Of a DNA stretch of 64,000 nt, positions 47,528 to 56,930 are shown piece by piece. The notes beneath the pieces are model-generated. The model was not told the DNA's origin and ran no database searches. It was given only the letters and a program-made list of their open reading frames with translations. The stretch lies in the NCBI RefSeq assembly GCF_038632915.1, contig NZ_CP152050.1, forward strand, positions 1,457,001 through 1,521,000, written 5' to 3'. This stretch comes from Paenisporosarcina sp. FSL H8-0542. Its GTDB lineage: Bacteria > Bacillota > Bacilli > Bacillales_A > Planococcaceae. Each line of letters opens with the position of its first letter. Within the stretch, counting starts at the first letter, position 1. A program made the translations under genes and the position numbers.

Positions 47528-48463
47528 ATGAAAAACTTGAAATTCGTTATGATGTCAACAATGATTGGCTCGGCACTTTTACTTGGTGCATGTGGTAATG
47601 GAGATAAAGAAGGAAACGGAGAAGCGACAGAACAACTGTCTGGCTCAGTTTCTGGTGATGGTTCATCTACAGTTGCTCCGATTACGGAAGCATTAGTTGA
47701 AGAATATCGACTTGTTCAACCAGACGTTAAAGTAACTGCTGGTGTATCTGGAACAGGTGGCGGTTTTGAAAAATTCATTGCCGGAGAAACTGATTTCTCA
47801 AATGCTTCACGTCCAATTAAAGAAGAAGAGTCGGCTAAGCTTGAAGAAGCCGGTATTGATTTTACTGAATTAGAAGTTGCATATGACGGTTTATCAATCG
47901 TTGTAAATAAAGAAAACGATTGGGCTAAAGATTTAACAGTAGAAGATCTTAAAAAATTATGGGTAGAAGATGGGACAACAAAAAAATGGTCTGATATTAA
48001 TCCTGAATGGCCAGATGAAGAAGTTGTTTTCTACTCACCAGGAACTGATTCTGGTACATTTGACTACTTCAATGAAGTCATTCTTGAAGATGCAGATATC
48101 GTAAAATCAGCAACACTTTCTGAAGATGACAATGTCTTAGTACAAGGTGTAAAAGGAGACAAAAATGCAATTGGATTCTTTGGCTATGCTTACTACCTTG
48201 CTAATAAAGATTCAATGAACGTTGTAACTATTGATGGAGTTGAACCAACTAACGAAACAATCGAGACTGGTGAATATCAACCACTTTCACGTCCATTGTT
48301 TGTTTATGTTAAAAACTCTTCAGTAAAAGACAATGAAGCAGTATATGATTTCATGAAGTATACGATTGAAAATTCTGGGGATATGGCTGAAGCTGTCGGT
48401 TATGTAAGATCTCCTGAAGAAACTTATAAAGAAGATCTTAAAGCTTTAGAAGCACTAAAATAA
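47528..48463 (+). CDS. pstS: Phosphate-binding lipoprotein PstS
   Basis: 311 aa. Lipoprotein signal with lipobox LLLGAC, cysteine about residue 22, then a low-complexity linker and a PBP-like domain. Phosphate-contact motifs GDGSSTVAP, TGAGVSGTGGGF-like (SGTGGGFEKF) and YSPGTDSGTFDYF are intact. Extracytoplasmic receptor of the high-affinity phosphate importer. AGGGGGA ribosome site. A 231-bp spacer with hairpins separates it from pstC. Confidence 0.96.
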   Translation: MKNLKFVMMSTMIGSALLLGACGNGDKEGNGEATEQLSGSVSGDGSSTVAPITEALVEEYRLVQPDVKVTAGVSGTGGGFEKFIAGETDFSNASRPIKEEESAKLEEAGIDFTELEVAYDGLSIVVNKENDWAKDLTVEDLKKLWVEDGTTKKWSDINPEWPDEEVVFYSPGTDSGTFDYFNEVILEDADIVKSATLSEDDNVLVQGVKGDKNAIGFFGYAYYLANKDSMNVVTIDGVEPTNETIETGEYQPLSRPLFVYVKNSSVKDNEAVYDFMKYTIENSGDMAEAVGYVRSPEETYKEDLKALEALK

Positions 48464-48511
48464 AGTTTTAATAGAAGTAAAAAGTAAGTTTTGCAATAAG
48501 CGGTTAAGAAG

Positions 48512-48531
48512 GAGTAGCACTGGTGCTACTC
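48512..48531 (+). promoter_or_regulatory. Intercistronic hairpin pstS-pstC
   Basis: GAGTAGCAC-tg-GTGCTACTC, a perfect 9-bp stem without a T run, 48 bp after the pstS stop. A second stem ACGTGTGA / TCGCACGT follows about 60 bp later. Such stems can stabilise the pstS part of a processed operon mRNA; that role is inferred. Confidence 0.5.
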
Positions 48532-48694
48532 TCTTCTCATGTTAATTGATAAGAAAGCTGAAGAGACAGTTGATAAGTCAACGTGTGAGCGCCAAATCGC
48601 ACGTAAGCGAGCCAACTATTGAGCCTGTTCTTCCGGTTAAACCGAATGCCAGGGTTTCGCATTTTCACTTTTCTTACGTATAGGGGGATTTCAA

Positions 48695-49642
48695 ATGGCT
48701 TCAAATGAACAAGCTTCCAAATTATCTGTCCAACAGATGATTGCAAAGCAAAAAGGTAAGAAAGGGAAAAAGTGGATAGAAAAATCAATTCCAGTTATTC
48801 TTTTCATAATTGCCTCAATTTCAGTATTAACTACGTTTGGTATTGTATTCACTTTGCTTTTTGAAACGTTTGAGTTCTTTAAGCGCGTTCCTTTCCTTGA
48901 TTTTATTTTCGGTAAAGAATGGTTGCCTTTCTCAAATAACGAACCACTCTTTGGAATTTTGCCGTTAGTTGCGGGGACTCTTAAAGTCACACTGATCGCT
49001 GTCGTGGTTGCGGTGCCATTCGGCTTAGCATCAGCTGTTTATTTAAGTGAATATGCAAGTGACAATATACGTCGGGTAATCAAGCCAGTTCTTGAAGTAT
49101 TGGCAGGAGTTCCTACAATTGTTTATGGTTTTTTTGCTTTAACTTTCGTCACACCTTTACTGCAACAATTTATACCTGAACTGAAGATTTTTAATGCAAT
49201 AAGTCCTGGTATTGTAGTGGGAATTATGATTTTGCCCATGATTGCATCTCTTTCAGAAGACGCCATGTCTTCAGTACCGAACTCTATTCGTGAAGGGGCG
49301 TTAGCCCTGGGAGCAACAAAACTTGAAGTGGCTATCAAAGTTGTATTACCTGCAGCCTTATCAGGTATTATGGCTTCAATCGTTCTTGCTGTGTCACGTG
49401 CTATCGGAGAAACTATGATTGTTTCTTTGGCAGGAGGGTCAACACCAAGATTCGATTTGGATATGACAGACTCGATTCAAACAATGACTGCTTATATTGT
49501 ACAAGTTTCAACCGGTGATGCTGGATATGGAACGACCATCTATTATTCGATTTACGCAGTCGGATTTACTTTATTCCTCTTCACTCTTCTCATGAACTGG
49601 TTAGCTCATGCGATTTCAAAACGCTTTAGGGAGGAATATTAA
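48695..49642 (+). CDS. pstC: Phosphate ABC transporter permease PstC
   Basis: 315 aa with six membrane helices. The EAA loop is DAMSSVPNSIREGALALGATK followed by PAALSGIMASI, where the ATPase docks; GVPTIVYGFFAL is also family-typical. The long N-terminal cytoplasmic segment is lysine-rich. AGGGGGA ribosome site. pstA follows after one base. Confidence 0.95.
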   Translation: MASNEQASKLSVQQMIAKQKGKKGKKWIEKSIPVILFIIASISVLTTFGIVFTLLFETFEFFKRVPFLDFIFGKEWLPFSNNEPLFGILPLVAGTLKVTLIAVVVAVPFGLASAVYLSEYASDNIRRVIKPVLEVLAGVPTIVYGFFALTFVTPLLQQFIPELKIFNAISPGIVVGIMILPMIASLSEDAMSSVPNSIREGALALGATKLEVAIKVVLPAALSGIMASIVLAVSRAIGETMIVSLAGGSTPRFDLDMTDSIQTMTAYIVQVSTGDAGYGTTIYYSIYAVGFTLFLFTLLMNWLAHAISKRFREEY

Positions 49643-49643
49643 G

Positions 49644-50522
49644 ATGAAATATATCGATCATACATCCGTGGTTAAACGAATGAGTGGCAGGATGATTGTT
49701 AATAAAATATTTAAAACCATATTTTTCATGGCCACACTATTTGCTTTGTTATCGCTGGCAGTACTCTTTTATCGTATTGTGAGTCAAGGTGTGGGGTATT
49801 TAACTCCTGAATTCTTTACAAACTTTGGTTCGCGGTTCCCTGAAAAAGCAGGGATTAAAGCGGCATTGGTTGGATCGCTTTGGATGATGGCTGTTGTTGC
49901 ACCAGTATCCTTGATTTTAGGTGTGGGTTCAGCAATTTACCTAGAAGAGTATGCTAAGAAAAATAAGATCACACAATTCATTCGCATGAATATCGCGAAC
50001 TTAGCAGGCGTACCATCTGTTGTGTTTGGTTTACTCGGTTTAACGATTTTTGTACGAGCATTAGCTTTAGGTAATAGTGTTCTGGCTGCCGGATTTACGA
50101 TGAGTTTGCTCATTCTGCCTGTTATTATCGTAGCTTCACAGGAATCCATTCGTTCAGTGCCGAATCATTTACGAGAAGCTTCTTATGGAATGGGAGCAAC
50201 CAAGTGGCAAACCATTGTCAAAGTTGTCTTGCCTTCAGCGATTCCGGGTATCTTAACCGGTGGAATTTTAGCTTTATCCAGAGCAATTGGCGAAACAGCT
50301 CCACTTGTAGTAATTGGTATACCAGTTATTATTCAATTCTTGCCAGAAAATTTACTTAGTCAATTTACTGCAATGCCAATGCAGATCTTTGACTGGGCAA
50401 AACGTCCACAGGAAGCATTTCAACATGTAGCTTCAGCAGGAATAATCGTCTTAATGATTTTCTTGTTACTGATGAATTCAATTGCTGTGTTCATTCGAAA
50501 TAAATTCCAAAAACGTTATTAA
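49644..50522 (+). CDS. pstA: Phosphate ABC transporter permease PstA
   Basis: 292 aa from ATG 49644, after GGGAGGAAT; the frame is open 12 codons further into pstC but without a site. Six membrane helices, LAGVPSVVFGLLGL, EAA loop QESIRSVPNHLREASYGMGATK. It forms the membrane channel with PstC. Confidence 0.95.
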   Translation: MKYIDHTSVVKRMSGRMIVNKIFKTIFFMATLFALLSLAVLFYRIVSQGVGYLTPEFFTNFGSRFPEKAGIKAALVGSLWMMAVVAPVSLILGVGSAIYLEEYAKKNKITQFIRMNIANLAGVPSVVFGLLGLTIFVRALALGNSVLAAGFTMSLLILPVIIVASQESIRSVPNHLREASYGMGATKWQTIVKVVLPSAIPGILTGGILALSRAIGETAPLVVIGIPVIIQFLPENLLSQFTAMPMQIFDWAKRPQEAFQHVASAGIIVLMIFLLLMNSIAVFIRNKFQKRY

Positions 50523-50549
50523 GCCGATTCGGCACGGGAGGGTTTCAAA

Positions 50550-51374
50550 ATGGTTCAACTGAATGTAAACAAACAAAATACAACAAGCTCAACAAGCACT
50601 AAACCAGAAACGATAGATAGAAACATTGTATATGATACGCGTCAATTAAATTTATGGTATGGCGAGCACCACGCATTGAAGAACATCGATTTAGCAATCA
50701 AAGAAAATGAAGTGACTGCAATTATCGGACCTTCAGGTTGTGGGAAATCGACATATATCAAGACATTGAACCGTATGGTTGAATTAGTACCTTCGGTAAA
50801 GACTTCTGGAGAAATCATTTACAGAGATCGAAATATTTTCGATGCCGATTACGGGGTCGAAGAGTTGCGAACAAAAGTGGGGATGGTTTTTCAAAAACCA
50901 AATCCATTCCCAAAGTCAATTTATGACAATATCGCCTATGGTCCGCGTATACATGGTATTAAAAACAAAAAAACCCTGGATGAAATCGTCGAGCAAAGTC
51001 TTCGCGGAGCAGCTATCTGGGATGAAGTGAAAGACCGATTGAACGAAAATGCATACGGTCTTTCGGGTGGACAACAACAGCGTATTTGTATTGCACGTGC
51101 TCTTGCAATTGAACCAGATGTGATTTTAATGGATGAGCCAACTTCTGCTCTTGATCCGATATCTACGCTTAAAGTGGAAGAACTTGTACAGGAATTGAAA
51201 AAAAACTATTCCATCATCATTGTCACGCACAATATGCAACAAGCTGCACGGATTTCAGATCAAACTGCCTTCTTCCTAAATGGAGAAGTCATCGAGTTTG
51301 ATAAGACTGACACAATTTTTTCTACACCTTCTGACAAACGTACAGAAGATTACATTTCAGGACGCTTTGGATGA
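50550..51374 (+). CDS. pstB: Phosphate ABC transporter ATPase PstB
   Basis: 274 aa. Walker [10 protein letters not shown], signature LSGGQQQR, Walker [15 protein letters not shown]-loop VTHNMQQA. PstB-typical [11 protein letters not shown] and [17 protein letters not shown] are present. A Thr/Ser-rich 25-residue N-terminal extension precedes the fold. Energises phosphate uptake. B. subtilis has two pstB genes here; only one is seen in this window. Confidence 0.96.
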   Translation: MVQLNVNKQNTTSSTSTKPETIDRNIVYDTRQLNLWYGEHHALKNIDLAIKENEVTAIIGPSGCGKSTYIKTLNRMVELVPSVKTSGEIIYRDRNIFDADYGVEELRTKVGMVFQKPNPFPKSIYDNIAYGPRIHGIKNKKTLDEIVEQSLRGAAIWDEVKDRLNENAYGLSGGQQQRICIARALAIEPDVILMDEPTSALDPISTLKVEELVQELKKNYSIIIVTHNMQQAARISDQTAFFLNGEVIEFDKTDTIFSTPSDKRTEDYISGRFG

Positions 51375-51393
51375 TCTAGAAGGAGGAATTTGA

Positions 51394-52053
51394 ATGGTAG
51401 TAAGAGAAAAATTCGAACACGAGCTAAGAGGTGTTCAGGAGCAATTTTTAATGCTTAGCAATTTAGCCATTTCTACGTTAAATAAATCAATTGATGCATT
51501 ATTAAGCCACGATGTCGATGTAGCCCTATCAATCATTGAAAATGACAAGCATATTAATCGTTTGGAAGAAGAAATTAATGACCGTGTCATTTTATTGTTG
51601 GCAAAACAGCAACCTGTTGCTACGGATCTGCGTAGATTGATTGTATTATTGAAAGCTGCCCATGATATGGAACGAGTTGGAGATTATGCTGTCAATATTG
51701 CAAAAGAAAATATTCGTATTGGTAAAGCCGATTTCGTTTCACCAATCAAGAATATCGAAGAGATGCGGTCTAAAACCATTACAATGCTAACGGAAGTAAT
51801 GAAAGCATTTATCGAAGAAAATATTGAAGATGCACGTAAGATTGCTGAGCTTGATGATCAAGTGGATAATTTGTATGGTCAAACCATTCAACAACTTTTA
51901 AAAGTGGGCGCTGAAAATCCGCAAATGTTAAGTCAAGTTACGCAACTGTCATTTGTATGCCGTTATTTGGAACGATCAGCCGATCATGCAACCAATATAG
52001 CGGAACAATTATTTTATTTGGTCAAAGGTCGTCATTACGAACTGAATAAATAA
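51394..52053 (+). CDS. phoU: Phosphate signalling protein PhoU
   Basis: 219 aa, two three-helix bundles with the duplicated metal-site motif (DLRRLIVLLKAAHDMERVGD and CRYLERSADHATNIAEQ). PhoU links PstSCAB transport to PhoR signalling and limits uptake. B. subtilis itself lacks a PhoU in its pst operon, so this operon is closer to those of other Firmicutes. Strong GAAGGAGG site. Confidence 0.95.
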   Translation: MVVREKFEHELRGVQEQFLMLSNLAISTLNKSIDALLSHDVDVALSIIENDKHINRLEEEINDRVILLLAKQQPVATDLRRLIVLLKAAHDMERVGDYAVNIAKENIRIGKADFVSPIKNIEEMRSKTITMLTEVMKAFIEENIEDARKIAELDDQVDNLYGQTIQQLLKVGAENPQMLSQVTQLSFVCRYLERSADHATNIAEQLFYLVKGRHYELNK

Positions 52054-52060
52054 ATGGACG

Positions 52061-52090
52061 GAGAAAGACACGTTTTGTCTTTCTCTTTCT
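52061..52090 (+). terminator. Terminator of the pst-phoU operon
   Basis: Perfect 10-bp stem GAGAAAGACA / TGTCTTTCTC, 5-nt loop and a TTTCT tail. Confidence 0.75.
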
Positions 52091-52111
52091 ATGTCGAGAA
52101 ATATTTCACAG

Positions 52112-52141
52112 TTGGTAGTAGATTTTTCAATGAGGTATGAT
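52112..52141 (+). promoter_or_regulatory. Candidate promoter of rpmG
   Basis: TTGGTA, 18 bp, TATGAT; an overlapping TATAAT at 52141 is an alternative -10. Confidence 0.45.
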
Positions 52142-52213
52142 ATAATAGGTTAGTCGTATAAATCATTGCTCATAAGATTTAAAAGATTCCTGATTAGAGT
52201 GGGAGGGATAATG

Positions 52214-52363
52214 ATGCGCGTTAACATCACACTAGCTTGCACAGATTGCGGCGAGCGCAACTATATTTCTAAGAAAAACAAGCGTAACAACCCGGAACGT
52301 CTTGAAATGAAAAAATATTGCTCACGTGAAAAGAAAATGACTTTACACCGTGAAACAAAATAA
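52214..52363 (+). CDS. rpmG: 50S ribosomal protein L33
   Basis: 49 aa from ATG 52214 ([20 protein letters not shown]), the exact family length; the ATG three bases earlier is too close to GGGAGGG. The CxxC pair (CTDC) and one further cysteine (KKYC) remain, the fourth position is not a cysteine. Located between pst-phoU and yqgN as in B. subtilis. Confidence 0.96.
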   Translation: MRVNITLACTDCGERNYISKKNKRNNPERLEMKKYCSREKKMTLHRETK

Positions 52364-52371
52364 AACCATTT

Positions 52372-52402
52372 AACCAAAACCTGCTCAGGTTTTGGTTTTT
52401 TT
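52372..52402 (+). terminator. Terminator after rpmG
   Basis: AACCAAAACCTG / CAGGTTTTGGTT perfect stem with a T run; the ribosome site of yqgN begins directly after it. Confidence 0.9.
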
Positions 52403-52418
52403 CATGGAGGGAATATTA

Positions 52419-52991
52419 TTGGAAAAGTCCACAATTCGAAAAGCTATCTTAAACGATTTAAATAATTTATTACCAGAGGTACATGAAAACCATTCATGCA
52501 TGATACATAGAAAAGTACTAATGGAAGAAACGGTCAAAACAGCACAAGTAATCGGTATCACATTATCTGCATTTCCTGAAGTAGATACATGGAAATTAAT
52601 TGAAAAGTTTTGGCAACATGGTAAAAGAGTGGCCGTTCCGAAGTGTCATCCCGCCACAAGGGAAATGACTTTTTTTGAAATAACCTCCTTTAATCAACTT
52701 GAGGTAGTGTATATGAAACTAAAAGAACCGATTCCAGCCCTTACAACTAAACTGGATACGCCTCAAATTGATGTACACATTGTTCCGGGAGTCGTATTTG
52801 ATCCAAAAGGATATCGTATTGGCTTTGGTGGAGGTTACTATGATCGTTATTTAAGCACATACACAGGATCAACAATCGCGATGGCTTTTGACAGACAGAT
52901 TGTTGAACAAGTTCCTATCGAACAATTTGATTTACCAGTACAATGTATCTTGACCGAAACAAAACGGTTTGTATGTATGAAAACGGAGTGA
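52419..52991 (+). CDS. yqgN: 5-formyltetrahydrofolate cyclo-ligase (YqgN)
   Basis: 190 aa from TTG 52419 with GGAGGG eight bases upstream. Substrate and ATP motifs are VPKCHPATREMTFFE, VVFDPKGYRIGFGGGYYDRYL and the terminal LPVQCILTE. Converts 5-formyl-THF to 5,10-methenyl-THF with ATP. yqgQ starts 4 bp later. Confidence 0.94.
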   Translation: MEKSTIRKAILNDLNNLLPEVHENHSCMIHRKVLMEETVKTAQVIGITLSAFPEVDTWKLIEKFWQHGKRVAVPKCHPATREMTFFEITSFNQLEVVYMKLKEPIPALTTKLDTPQIDVHIVPGVVFDPKGYRIGFGGGYYDRYLSTYTGSTIAMAFDRQIVEQVPIEQFDLPVQCILTETKRFVCMKTE

Positions 52992-52995
52992 AAGT

Positions 52996-53202
52996 ATGAA
53001 ATCAATTTATGATGTTCTTCAATATTTAAAACGCTATGGAACTTTTATCTACACATCAGACCGTCAGGCTGATTTAGTGTTAATGGAAGATGAAATTCGC
53101 GAATTGTATAACTCGCATATGATGGAAACGCAGGATTTTCAGATGGCTATTCTATTAATTCGGCAAGAACGGTCACGTTTAAATGACAAAAACATAAAAT
53201 AA
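52996..53202 (+). CDS. yqgQ: DUF910 family protein YqgQ
   Basis: 68 aa, YDVLQYLKRYGTFIYTSDRQADLVLMEDEIRELY is the family core; three-helix small cytoplasmic protein. Nucleic-acid binding has been suggested for the family from its structure. Usually followed by glcK; here the lipoteichoic acid synthase comes next. Confidence 0.92.
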   Translation: MKSIYDVLQYLKRYGTFIYTSDRQADLVLMEDEIRELYNSHMMETQDFQMAILLIRQERSRLNDKNIK

Positions 53203-53206
53203 AATG

Positions 53207-53248
53207 AAAAGACAATCTGACGAAAGTGGTCAGGTTGTTTTTGTTTTT
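53207..53248 (+). terminator. Terminator after yqgQ
   Basis: AAAAGACAATCTGAC / GTCAGGTTGTTTTT pairs with two G-U pairs and a T-rich tail. Confidence 0.7.
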
Positions 53249-53298
53249 GGTAAAATATAGGGGTGGCTTGAAAAAAATTTACTTTTTTTTAACAAAAA

Positions 53299-53324
53299 CG
53301 AAACTTTTATATGTTTCAGCCGTC
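53299..53324 (+). promoter_or_regulatory. ECF-sigma (sigma-M-like) promoter upstream of ltaS
   Basis: CGAAAC, exactly 16 bp, CGTC, close to the TGAAAC-N16-CGTC pattern of sigma-M. It would give a leader of about 280 nt before ltaS. A second, sigma-A-like TATACT lies at 53423. Confidence 0.5.
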
Positions 53325-53519
53325 TTATAAGGGGTAACTAGGTGAAGGAGCCATAGACATCTAACTATTTTACTCTTGAATTATTAACAGAAAGTTGCAT
53401 GGTTGTAAAAAAAGGATTAAGATATACTAATGTTTCTTTCTTTCGTTGAATAAAATAGACTTGTTGCAATAAAGTCGCTCATACCGTTTGTTACGGGAAA
53501 TTAAATAATTCATGTAGAG

Positions 53520-53565
53520 GTCAGTCGTTGCCATTCTTATAAATGGGATTGCACGATGACTTTTT
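53520..53565 (+). promoter_or_regulatory. Terminator-like hairpin in the ltaS leader
   Basis: GTCA-g-TCGT-tg-CCATT pairs with AATGG-gattgc-ACGA-TGAC and is followed by five T, 45 bp before ltaS. It could act as an attenuator. The rest of the 407-bp yqgQ-ltaS gap is AT-rich with the promoters noted; no gene was seen. Confidence 0.5.
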
Positions 53566-53609
53566 GCTGAAAAATTCAAAGTTTGAAAGTGATAAGGAGG
53601 ATGTTAGGA

Positions 53610-55511
53610 ATGAAGAACATAAAAATACCTAAACATTCGATTTTGGCTCTAGCCATTTTAATGACTTGGATTAAAACCTATGTGGTATACCATACGAGTT
53701 TTGATATGAAAATTGAAAATGTCATGCAAGAAGTAATTTTGTTTATAAATCCATTAAGCTTTTTGCTTTTTGTGTATGGTATCTCATTATTCTTTAAATC
53801 CGTTAAAGCCAGAAATCGATATTTATTAATTACGAGTACAATATTAGCGGTGATTTTATACGCCAACGTCGCATTTTACCGTTTCTTTAGCGATTTCATC
53901 ACACTTCCGGTATTGTTCCAGACGAGCAATTTCGGAGACTTAGGTGCATCTGCAGCCGAAAGTATTTACTTCACGGATATATTCTACTTTGTTGATGTTG
54001 CGTTATTATTTGCGGCAATTAAATGGTTGCCGAAAGTGACAGAAGTTGCAATTGTAAGACCAGCTATCCGTAGAGCATATTTTGTGTTGGCAGCAGCAGT
54101 TTTATTCCTGAACTTAGGATTAGCAGAAACTGAGCGTCCACAATTGTTAACTAGAAGTTTTGACCGTGAATTATTAGTGAAAAATATCGGAATGTATAAT
54201 TATCATATATACGATGTTTATATTCAATCGAAATCTCATGCACAGCGAGCATTAGCTGATGGCAGCGAACTAGTAGAAGTCAATAACTATGTACGATCAA
54301 ATCAAGCAGAACCTAATTACGAAGTATTTGGTACTGCTGAAGGCAAAAACTTAATTGTTGTTTCACTTGAATCACTTCAAAATTTTGTAGTGAATGAAGA
54401 AATGAACGGTGAAGTTATTACACCTTTCTTGAATGAATTAACGAAAGACAAAGATACGTATTACTTCCCGAATTTCTACCATCAAACAGGATTAGGAAAA
54501 ACTTCCGATTCTGAATTCGTGGTAGAGAACAGCCTTTACCCATTAGGTGGAGGAGCAGTGTTCTTTACGAATAGTGGGAACACTTACAATTCAATGGCCG
54601 AATCATTAAATGAAAAAGGTTATTTCACAAATGTCATGCATGCGAATAACAAGAGTTTCTGGAATCGTGACATTATGTATAATGCCTTGAATGTTGAAAA
54701 ATTCTATGATGTGGAAAGTTACGATATTGCTGAAGGCGATTCAGTTAACTGGGGAATGAAAGATATACCTTTCTTCGAACAATCAGTTAATCATATGGCT
54801 GAAATGGAACAACCTTTCTACTCACGATTGATTACATTGACGAATCATTATCCTTTCCATTTGGAAGAGAAAGATCAATTTATTCCTGAATACAATTCAA
54901 ATTCAGGAACATTGAATCGTTACTTCCAGACAGTACGTTACATGGATGAATCAGTGAAATCTTTATTTGAAGACTTGAAAGCTAAAGGGTTATACGAGGA
55001 TTCAATCATTGTCATGTACGGTGACCACTATGGTATTTCTGAAAACCATAATGAAGCGATGGCACAATATTTAGGAAAAGAAATTACACCTTTTGAAACT
55101 GCTCAATTACAACGGGTACCAATGTTCATTCATATTCCTGGATCAAACCAGGGTAAAGTTGTTGAAGAAGTTGCTGGTCAAATCGACATTCGTCCAACTA
55201 TTCTACATTTATTGGGTGTAGACACAAGTAAAGATATGCAAATGGGTGCAGATATCTTTTCTAAAGACCATGAAGAATTTGTTGTATTCCGTGATGGCCG
55301 CTTTGTTACTGATAAAGTGGTTTATGCAGGAAATGTATGTTACGACAAGGAAACTGGTTTAGAAACAGAGGCTAAAGCTTGTGCACCTTACATTGAACGG
55401 GCGGCAGAAGAACTTGGATACTCAGATCAAATCATCAATGGGGATTTGCTTCGTTTTTACGATGAAAAAACAGGCAACCTGCTAATTGATGAGACTGCTG
55501 AACGTAAATAA
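53610..55511 (+). CDS. ltaS: Lipoteichoic acid synthase LtaS
   Basis: 633 aa from ATG 53610, nine bases after AAGGAGG. Five N-terminal membrane helices precede an AxA-type cleavage region (AQRALADGSE). An extracellular sulfatase-fold domain follows with the catalytic threonine in HQTGLGKTSDSEF, metal-binding VSLESLQNF (Glu), and VMYGDHYGISENH (Asp-His). It polymerises glycerol phosphate from phosphatidylglycerol. In B. subtilis the main ltaS is elsewhere, so its position after yqgQ is lineage specific. Confidence 0.96.
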   Translation: MKNIKIPKHSILALAILMTWIKTYVVYHTSFDMKIENVMQEVILFINPLSFLLFVYGISLFFKSVKARNRYLLITSTILAVILYANVAFYRFFSDFITLPVLFQTSNFGDLGASAAESIYFTDIFYFVDVALLFAAIKWLPKVTEVAIVRPAIRRAYFVLAAAVLFLNLGLAETERPQLLTRSFDRELLVKNIGMYNYHIYDVYIQSKSHAQRALADGSELVEVNNYVRSNQAEPNYEVFGTAEGKNLIVVSLESLQNFVVNEEMNGEVITPFLNELTKDKDTYYFPNFYHQTGLGKTSDSEFVVENSLYPLGGGAVFFTNSGNTYNSMAESLNEKGYFTNVMHANNKSFWNRDIMYNALNVEKFYDVESYDIAEGDSVNWGMKDIPFFEQSVNHMAEMEQPFYSRLITLTNHYPFHLEEKDQFIPEYNSNSGTLNRYFQTVRYMDESVKSLFEDLKAKGLYEDSIIVMYGDHYGISENHNEAMAQYLGKEITPFETAQLQRVPMFIHIPGSNQGKVVEEVAGQIDIRPTILHLLGVDTSKDMQMGADIFSKDHEEFVVFRDGRFVTDKVVYAGNVCYDKETGLETEAKACAPYIERAAEELGYSDQIINGDLLRFYDEKTGNLLIDETAERK

Positions 55512-55524
55512 TGTATTCTGTTAA

Positions 55525-55565
55525 AAACGTCAAAAAGTGTAGAATCACTTTTTGACGTTTTTTTT
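55525..55565 (+). terminator. Terminator after ltaS
   Basis: Perfect 15-bp stem AAACGTCAAAAAGTG / CACTTTTTGACGTTT with a TAGAAT loop and T run. Confidence 0.92.
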
Positions 55566-55627
55566 ATTTATTGAAACACATATCGATTCAATACGTACTA
55601 CTTGTATATAGGAAAGGGGGGGTGGTG

Positions 55628-56731
55628 ATGAGACGAAGCGTTCGATACTACAGTATATTTCTTTTGCTTCTTTTAACAAGTTGCCAGCAGAATGACTCAG
55701 AACCTTTCTTGCCAGAAAAATCAATTTCCCCTGAACAAGAACAACCAAATAAAGAAGATACTATTTTACCTTTATCAGAGCTGAACGGAAATTTTGATAG
55801 CGTGATTGGCTGGCTTTCTGACGAAGAGATTCTCTATATAACAAGACAACAATCAGACTATCAAATTAATTCCTATCATATTGAAACCGGGGCTAACAAA
55901 ATAATCTTTACTATTTCAGAACCTATCATTGAAGCGAGGATTCATCCGAACTTGTCTAAAATAGCTATTGTAACATCCAGTAATTCATTGAGCGCGTCCA
56001 TACATTTTTATTCGTTGGCAGGTCAGGAATTGGACAAGTTAACGATCGAATCATCCGAATTGTATTGGGACTGGCATCCAACTCAAGCTGATGAAATTTT
56101 TTTTAGTGCATTTTATGAAGACTGGACGTATGATTCTTTTGTCTATTCAAGCAGAACGAAAGAAATGAAACGCTTTGAAACAAATGATCCATTTGGTATA
56201 TGGGGAAAAGAATCCTCTATATACACTATTAATTGGCCAGAAAACGATTCATTAAGTGGTGGAACATTACGTGAAGTGAATACCGTGACGATGAAGGAAG
56301 CAGAGTCGGACGCTACCAATATTATTCACGTGTCGGCTACAGATGATGTTGAAGTACGAGTAAGTATTTCAGATGATCAGCAAAAGTTTTTGTACACACT
56401 GATACGGTATCAGGATGGGAAATCTAAAACGTTCGAGTTGCCGTCCATAAGTAATTACTCGCAATGGTTTGTTCCAGAAATAGAATGGCTTAGTGATGGA
56501 ACTATGTTGACATATGAAGCGTCTCAATCAGGTTTAATGGATGATATCCCATCAGACTTTGATCTTGTCCAATTGTCTATTACTGAGCCTATGAAAACAA
56601 TCTTGAAAGGACCTTATGAATCCTTTTCGTGCAATCCATCTGGCCAATATTGTTTAACAGGAGTTCAATTAGAAAATTTGCTAAAAGTTAAAAGTGGTGA
56701 AACATTGCCTTGGATTACATTGCAGGAATAA
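55628..56731 (+). CDS. yqgU: YqgU-like lipoprotein
   Basis: 367 aa from ATG 55628, after a run of G in AAAGGGGGG; 19 upstream codons are open but lack a site. Lipobox LLLLTSC with cysteine about residue 19. The rest is a beta-propeller-like repeat of short strands (VIGWLSDEEILYITR, ARIHPNLSKIAIVT, LYWDWHPTQADEIFF, IEWLSDGTMLTYE). Orthologue by position of B. subtilis YqgU; function unknown. Confidence 0.82.
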   Translation: MRRSVRYYSIFLLLLLTSCQQNDSEPFLPEKSISPEQEQPNKEDTILPLSELNGNFDSVIGWLSDEEILYITRQQSDYQINSYHIETGANKIIFTISEPIIEARIHPNLSKIAIVTSSNSLSASIHFYSLAGQELDKLTIESSELYWDWHPTQADEIFFSAFYEDWTYDSFVYSSRTKEMKRFETNDPFGIWGKESSIYTINWPENDSLSGGTLREVNTVTMKEAESDATNIIHVSATDDVEVRVSISDDQQKFLYTLIRYQDGKSKTFELPSISNYSQWFVPEIEWLSDGTMLTYEASQSGLMDDIPSDFDLVQLSITEPMKTILKGPYESFSCNPSGQYCLTGVQLENLLKVKSGETLPWITLQE

Positions 56732-56888
56732 TAAATATAGTGCCCATGTGCCACTTTTAATCGATAATTTAATTGGAACTAAATATTTTTAAGATCAGTT
56801 AAAGAAAACTGTGATGATTGAATAAAAATTGAGAGAATACTTTGCGCCTACGATAAGTAACCGAATAGTTTATCTGAGACATAATATA

Positions 56889-56924
56889 AAAAAAGCTGAC
56901 GTTCGTGTGAACGTCAGCTTTTTT
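56889..56924. terminator. Bidirectional terminator yqgU/yqgW
   Basis: AAAAAAGCTGACGTTC / GAACGTCAGCTTTTTT, perfect 16-bp stem with GTGT loop. Confidence 0.9.
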
Positions 56925-56930
56925 ATGGTA

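Noticed and set aside
53325-53520. Known riboswitch class in the ltaS leader
   Set aside because: I could not match any conserved aptamer core (SAM, TPP, FMN, purine, lysine, c-di-AMP/ydaO, glycine) by eye.
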